Below are positions 59,294-64,000 of a stretch of 64,000 nucleotides of DNA, one piece after another; position 1 is the stretch's first letter; every line of letters starts with the position of its first letter. This DNA is from Cycas panzhihuaensis (Eukaryota; Cycadophyta). The translations under genes and the position numbers were made by a program. Location of the stretch: positions 117,869,741 to 117,933,740 of the forward strand of contig CM041465.1 in assembly GCA_023213395.1 (NCBI GenBank), read 5' to 3'. The notes under the pieces were generated by a model. The model worked only from the letters and a program-made list of their open reading frames with translations. It was not told the origin of the DNA and made no database searches.

Positions 59294-59627
59294 TGTGTTT
59301 CAAAATAAAGTTTTATTCAAATGTTTCCCAAGGTATAGTTTTGAAATAATATGTCATATTCCCTAAAAGGTTGTTAGGCTCTAAGTTTATGGGTCTTTAA
59401 GGAAGCATTTAGTTACTATTATGTCTAATGGTGCTTCCCTACAAGTGAAAAATCAAGGACCTAATATATTGGTATATGAGTGTTAGGCTCTATATACCTC
59501 AATACATAGGCTATAAAGAAGGTATAAAACCTTTTGACTTGTTTATCCATGTATGTTGAACTTATGCCTAGTGACAGATCTAGTGGTGATAGCTTTAGAA
59601 ATCAAGGTACTCATCCCCTTAGGTCTA

Positions 59628-59693
59628 GCCTACTCTCTGAACTCCAAAAGAAAAGGTTTAGCCTGGTCTCTGAACTCCAAAAGAAAAGGTTTA
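59628..59693. repeat. two tandem 33-bp units in the element F leader
   Basis: GCCTACTCTCTGAACTCC and GCCTGGTCTCTGAACTCC each continue with AAAAGAAAAGGTTTA. The two copies differ at about two positions, so the duplication is young compared with the element. Confidence 0.9.
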
Positions 59694-60170
59694 CTCCAAC
59701 TCAGTCTACCACCATATACATCTAATAGTCAATGGCATTCCTCATTTAATATAAGTATGCCAAGGGTGTGTGCGGGGTGGTAACTTTAGGGGTCTTAATT
59801 GTTCTCCTTGCAGGGTTGGAAATAGGGTGTTCTTTTGGAAGTTTATCTTATTTAATGTGAAAATATATTTTATATATAGTCTTATTTAGCAAATAAGGTT
59901 CCTTCTTAACAAACAAAGTGAGATTTAATTTCTTTAAATTTCATTAAAGTTAATGTGTTGGGCCAAGTACACCAACACATTAAAGTAGCCCAATACATTA
60001 AAGCTATTAACTTTCTTTAATAACAAACACAAATTTGAGAAAATATAGATTGTATTAAGTATATAAATAAAAAATATTTAAATATTTGATAAACTATACA
60101 AAACTATTAATAAAAACTTTATAAAAATGAATAAATATTTAATATAATGCTTATCATGAGTTGCTTGATT

Positions 60171-60182
60171 ACTCTAATACTA
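60171..60182 (-). other. element F primer binding site, decayed
   Basis: On the minus strand TAGTATTAGAGT lies 2 nt after the LTR end. It matches TGGTATCAGAGC at nine positions, and the three differences are transitions. Confidence 0.65.
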
Positions 60183-60184
60183 AA

Positions 60185-60487
60185 TATAGAAATTAGAGAG
60201 AAAAGCAAAATAGGAATATTCCATGATTATCGAAAAATATTAACAAATCTTTAAATGGTAGGTGGTATTGAAAAACACTGGTGTATTAAGTACCATTTAG
60301 TTATAGGTCATGAGGTGGGTAGAAGCTCGCCTCAATCGACATATTTTTAAAACAAAAATAATAAAATATTAAATAAAATAATACTTACCTTTATCTAATG
60401 ATGATTGTAGTTAGTTAGAGTGGTTCCATATACTCCCAATATATTTACACAAATTTTAACATAGGATATTGAACATTATAACTAACA
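60185..60487 (-). repeat. element F 5' LTR
   Basis: It is 303 bp and partners 54763-55054. AGATA follows at 60488-60492. Confidence 0.9.
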
Positions 60488-61788
60488 AGATAGGGAGGAG
60501 ATAGTTTGCAAGGCTATAGAACTTGTGAAACTAAGATAAACAAGGAAACTTCCAAAAGAAATGGCCAAATGTAAAATAGAAGTGGAATTTAAATTAAGTA
60601 CATTTTTAGAATCATCTTGCATCTTAGATCCTTTCTTGAGTGACTCATTAATGAGCATTTCTTTCCTTGATTCATGTGAGTCATTTATCGCTTTATCATT
60701 CTAGTCATGGATAGACTTCTCATTAGATTATTCTTTAATTTGATCACCTAGTTCTTTGTGCATGATACTTGCATTTTCTTCATGTAGCTCCTTTATGGGC
60801 TCTTCACTATATTATTTTTTTACTTAACTAGCTCTTTCTTTTATTTTTCTTACACAATCTTCCATGCTCTCTAAAAAAGTAAAGATTTCCAAATGCTCAC
60901 TTATGATGTCTTCCTTTTAATATTTATCTTTAAAATTTATAAAGGCTTTACGAAACATATATTTAGTAATGTATTTATTCTAATAATTATGCCACCATCT
61001 TCTAATTTGTTCATTAAAGAGTATGAGAAATCTTTTTCTGAAGAGTTCTCACTAAATCCAATGAGATGTATTAAAGGTCCATCCATGAATCTTTCTATGA
61101 AAATATGGCTTAATAGTTGGACAAAATCTAATTCTTAATATTTTAGTAATTTTAAAATGTGCTTCAACCTTATCTAGCCATTCTATGGATTATACTTCTC
61201 CCTCCTCCATGAAAATAAGGATGTATGGCTTTATTATTAAATATTAACTTTAAATAACAACTAATATATTAAATCAAATCTAAAATATATTTAATAATAG
61301 CTTAAAATAATGGCCTCTAAATCAACATTCTAACACTTTAGATGAAATTGAATTATGATGCCTGTAGCAAAAATTATATCCCTTTTAAGATGGGTTATAA
61401 TTAGGATTTTTAAGAACTATAGCAACACTTATTACTAAAATGCCAATAACTTTTTCCTCTAATATCTAATCGATCTAAAACCACTTCCCAAAGAAAGTAG
61501 GCATCAAGACATATATATTTAAAAAATAATTTAAAGTCAATCAGATACTTATAGCCAAAGTTATAACTATTTCAAGTAGTAGTAGTAGATTTTAGACCCT
61601 AATGCTAGTGATAAATAATAGGCTGAAACTAAATTCTTTATTATTTTTATAATGTTACTAGAAAAACTACTATATAACCACTTAAAATTTGTAGTATATA
61701 TTTGGTTGACTTAGATTCATAATTATTTTCTTAAAAGTCTTTCATTTATACTCCCTAAAATATAGATCCTTGATATGCCATAAATAAA

Positions 61789-61800
61789 GCTTTGATACCA
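61789..61800 (-). other. element J primer binding site
   Basis: On the minus strand TGGTATCAAAGC differs at one position from the initiator-Met primer site. A 2-nt spacer separates it from the LTR. Confidence 0.82.
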
Positions 61801-61802
61801 CT

Positions 61803-62148
61803 TGAAGTAAACCTAAATTGAATTTACTTTCATAAATATAAAAGAAAACTAAAATAAAAGCTAAATAAGCACAATTATTTTGAATACCAAGTGCTAAATA
61901 AAATTAAGATTAATCCAAAAATAAAACTTCTAAAATGAATTAGGGGTCTTCCCTATCTACAGGTGTCAATATAGCTCCCTATTAGAAAACTAACTTTAAT
62001 AATAATATTAATAAAAAAAAAATCAATTTCCTAATATAAAAATTGACTTCATATTAATAAAAAGTACCATTCTCTAATAATAATAATAATAATAAAACTA
62101 ACTTTTATTAAAATACCAAATTCTCCCTAATGGAATATGATAAGTACA
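61803..62148 (-). repeat. element J 5' LTR
   Basis: It is 346 bp, exactly the length of its partner at 53355-53700. It contains an AAT-type simple run (62076-62095). Confidence 0.82.
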
Positions 62149-62153
62149 CAACA

Positions 62154-62771
62154 TTGATTGCTTTGAGAATAATAAGACATTGTTGGAGTACCTCCTAGGT
62201 GTGGCTCCTAACCTTCCTCTAAATTACCACAAATTAAGGTTTTGAAACTATCTTACCATTAATTTATAATTGGTTGATCTTGTTATAGCTCAAACCGCCT
62301 TCTACCCACTCCATAATAAAGCCCCTCCTTATTTTAAGGAGATGAATATCTTCCTGATGGGAAAAACCATAGATATCATCCTTGTGTTAAGAGCATTATG
62401 ATCTATTATTCATGTGCATTGATCACAAATATCAAATAAACTAGCTACAATGAATAATGACATGTAAAAATAGAAAAAGCAAAGAAAATGATGAAGTTAC
62501 AAGTAAATTTATCACTATGTATGGTTCTCTTATAGGCAAAGCTTTTGCATTAATCACTAGAATACATAAGCTACAAAGATGTGGGGTATACTATGTAGGC
62601 CATCCGTCAATATTTCAAAGTATATGATAGGCTGACTAAGCGGCAAGGAGGAAGACCCGACCTCATTATCAAATATCATTAAATTACATCAAGGGTCCAT
62701 TAACTATTATAATATAAACATAAAATTATAAAAATACAAGAAATAATAGGTGCTATTATAAAGTTTTAGTA
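62154..62771 (-). repeat. probable 3' LTR of element G (left end not found)
   Basis: The pol remnant at 62785-64000 ends at a purine run GGGAGGGTA whose plus-strand right side is 62772-62780. An LTR should therefore end at about 62771 and run left. The second LTR is outside the window, so its length cannot be fixed. No coding frame is seen here. Confidence 0.4.
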
Positions 62772-62784
62772 CCCTCCCTTAATA

Positions 62785-64000
62785 GCAGTTTTATTTCTTC
62801 TGATGTTGAGGTCGTATCTAAACCATTCAAACTTTAGTTTACTAAATACTTTGGTGAAGATGTTAGCCACCTGGTCCTTAATAGGATGGTAAATGAGATC
62901 AACTTCTTTATTCTAAATATACTTATGGATAAAGTGGTGATGGACCTCAATGTACTTGGTTCTAATATGGAATACAAGATTCTTCATCATCTTCTACATA
63001 CTTTGATTATCACAATAAAGGATGGTGGGTGTATGGTGTTGAAGTCCAAGTTTAGTCAGAATCCTTCTAAGCCAAATCAACTCAGTTGTAGCATGGACAA
63101 CAACTTTATATTTTACTTTAGTGGAGAAAAGGGTAATATTAGGTTGCTTCTTATAACTCCACAAGATTACAACTGAGTTCATATCAAAATAATATCTTGA
63201 ATTTGAATGGTGAGTTGCCCAATCAACATCTGTATGTCCTTGTAGAATAAGAGAGTCAGTTTGGTTGTACTGAAGGCCAAATTGATGTGTGCCATGGATA
63301 TATTTAAGGATCCTAATGGTTACTTTCTAATGAGATGCTTTTGGTTATGACATGTACTTCAAGAAGATCCCTACTACATATGAAATATCTACATGAGTGT
63401 GGATGAGATAGATGAGACTCTCAACTAATTATTAGTGTAAAGTGGGATCGAAAGACTTTTCTTATTTATCCAGGTTTAGCTTAGTTCTTATCTCTATGGG
63501 AATTGGTACTAACTTGCATTTTGTCATCTTGAATCTTTTTAAGAGCTCATTGGCATACTTAGTTTGAGTTAGGAAGATGTATCCTAGTTCTTGCCAAACT
63601 TTAATTTCAAGGAAGTAATGGAGCAACCCAAGATTTATTATCTCAAAGTTATTTTTTAGTTCTAATTAAAGCCAAGCAATGCCATTTGTATTATTACTAG
63701 TGATTTCAAGGCTATCTACATATAGAACAATGATTGTGATCAAATTATTTCTAACATGAATGTAGAGAATAGGGTTAGAGGGTGAATGATTAAATCCATA
63801 TTAGTTAAGGCATCTATCTTTATATGCTAGGTATGTGGTGCCTGCTTGAGTCTATAAAGGGATTTCTTGAGTCTGTAAACTAAGTGTTCTTATCCTAGAA
63901 TAACATAGTTGGTGGATTGTTTTAAGAAAAACTCTTCTTTGAGCTCTCTATTAAGGAAAGTATTCTTCACATCCATTTGATAAACATGGCATCTAAATTA
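62785..64000 (-). pseudogene. Copia RT and RNase H, element G (cut by the window edge)
   Basis: From the window edge the minus strand reads VYQMDVKNTFLNRELKEEFF (RT), then YRLKKSLYRLKQAPHT. Further on it has VLYVDSLEI, where YVDD is expected (at about 63712-63723). RNase H follows with DLDWATHHSNSRYYFDMN, then TLFSTKVKYKVVVHATTELI, WLRRILTKLGLQ and ILYCDNQSM. The end is KDQVANIFTKVFSKLKFEWF, just before the purine run. The active-site change YVDS, together with stops and shifts, shows it is inactive. It is more like intact Copia elements than E or H is, and differs from F in the RNase H end. Confidence 0.85.

Larger units (their letters stand above)
54763..60487 (-). mobile_element. element F: nearly full-length Copia retrotransposon nested in element J
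   Basis: This 5,725-bp element has LTRs at 54763-55054 (3', 292 bp) and 60185-60487 (5', 303 bp) and an exact AGATA duplication (54758-54762 and 60488-60492). A primer site (60171-60182), leader, gag, zinc knuckle, protease region, integrase, RT and RNase H follow in Copia order. The element ends with the polypurine tract at 55055-55065. It is the most complete autonomous-type element in the window but is broken by many stops and shifts. Confidence 0.93.
53355..62148 (-). mobile_element. element J: LTR retrotransposon remnant split by element F
   Basis: Two 346-bp LTRs lie at 53355-53700 (3') and 61803-62148 (5'). The primer site TGGTATCAAAGC is on the minus strand at 61789-61800, after a 2-nt spacer. 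A purine run AAAGGAGGAATGGAT precedes the 3' LTR. The flanks TAATA and CAACA agree at three of five bases, and the two differences are C-to-T, as expected for an old methylated duplication. Without F the element is about 3.1 kb. The interior (53701-54757 and 60493-61788) is badly eroded. A gag-like EWLDKVEAHFKITKIL occurs near 61190. Confidence 0.75.

Noticed and set aside
59534-59783. Two overlapping plus-strand ORFs in the element F leader
   Set aside because: They arise from a 33-bp tandem duplication and lie antisense to the element, with no protein resemblance.
1-64000. CRISPR array, bacterial operon or integrated virus
   Set aside because: There are no regularly spaced repeats, no ribosome-binding-site/ORF series and no viral coat or polymerase frames beyond retrotransposon gag-pol. 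All signals fit plant nuclear repeats.

Overview
The window looks like intergenic DNA from a very large, AT-rich plant genome made of LTR retrotransposons nested inside one another. I found no intact host gene and no rRNA, tRNA or CRISPR locus. Recognisable host sequence occurs only as pieces trapped inside retroelements. One piece is part of a dynein heavy chain tail. Seed plants without swimming sperm have lost that gene family, so a cycad, Ginkgo or fern-like plant is the best inference. It is not proven by this window.

Layout, left to right. 1-3432: 5' part of a minus-strand element (N) cut by the window edge, with a 309-bp TRIM (102-410) inside it. 3433-14470: degenerate minus-strand Ty3/Gypsy material, split by element A (3646-9545, +). 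14471-18323: a Copia element (H, +) with a deleted pol. 19175-29273: element C (-), with a second non-autonomous element D (23097-27575, +) nested in it. 31086-39755: an old element L (-), one LTR of which was split by element B (31403-37487, +). 44246-48425: a Copia element (E, -) with internal pol loss. About 49000-53300: Ty3/Gypsy gag-protease remains (+). 53355-62148: element J (-), split by a nearly full-length Copia element F (54763-60487, -). 62772-64000: Copia RT/RNase H (G, -) running off the window.

The main discovery is the family formed by A, B and C, with N a divergent relative. A, B and C each have 280-450-bp LTRs, a tRNA-iMet-type primer site, a short gag-like ORF placed directly against the polypurine tract, no pol, and an exact 5-bp target duplication (CTTTA, AATAT, ATTTT). 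Between shared 5' and 3' internal segments each carries an unrelated insert of about 1.8-2.0 kb. In C the insert holds an organellar HSP90 fragment and a dynein heavy chain fragment. In B it holds the start of an SR splicing factor plus other gene-like pieces. In A it holds a start codon followed by a signal peptide. Every insert fragment whose direction is clear lies antisense to the element. This looks like a non-autonomous retrotransposon family with a host-gene cargo slot. Mobilisation in trans, presumably by Copia elements, is inference.

Boundaries were read by eye from paired LTRs, flanking 5-bp duplications, primer sites and polypurine tracts. Target duplications are exact for the TRIM, A, B, C, D and F, and inexact (three or four of five bases, or fewer) for E, H, J and L. 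Protein calls come from hand translation across stops and frameshifts.
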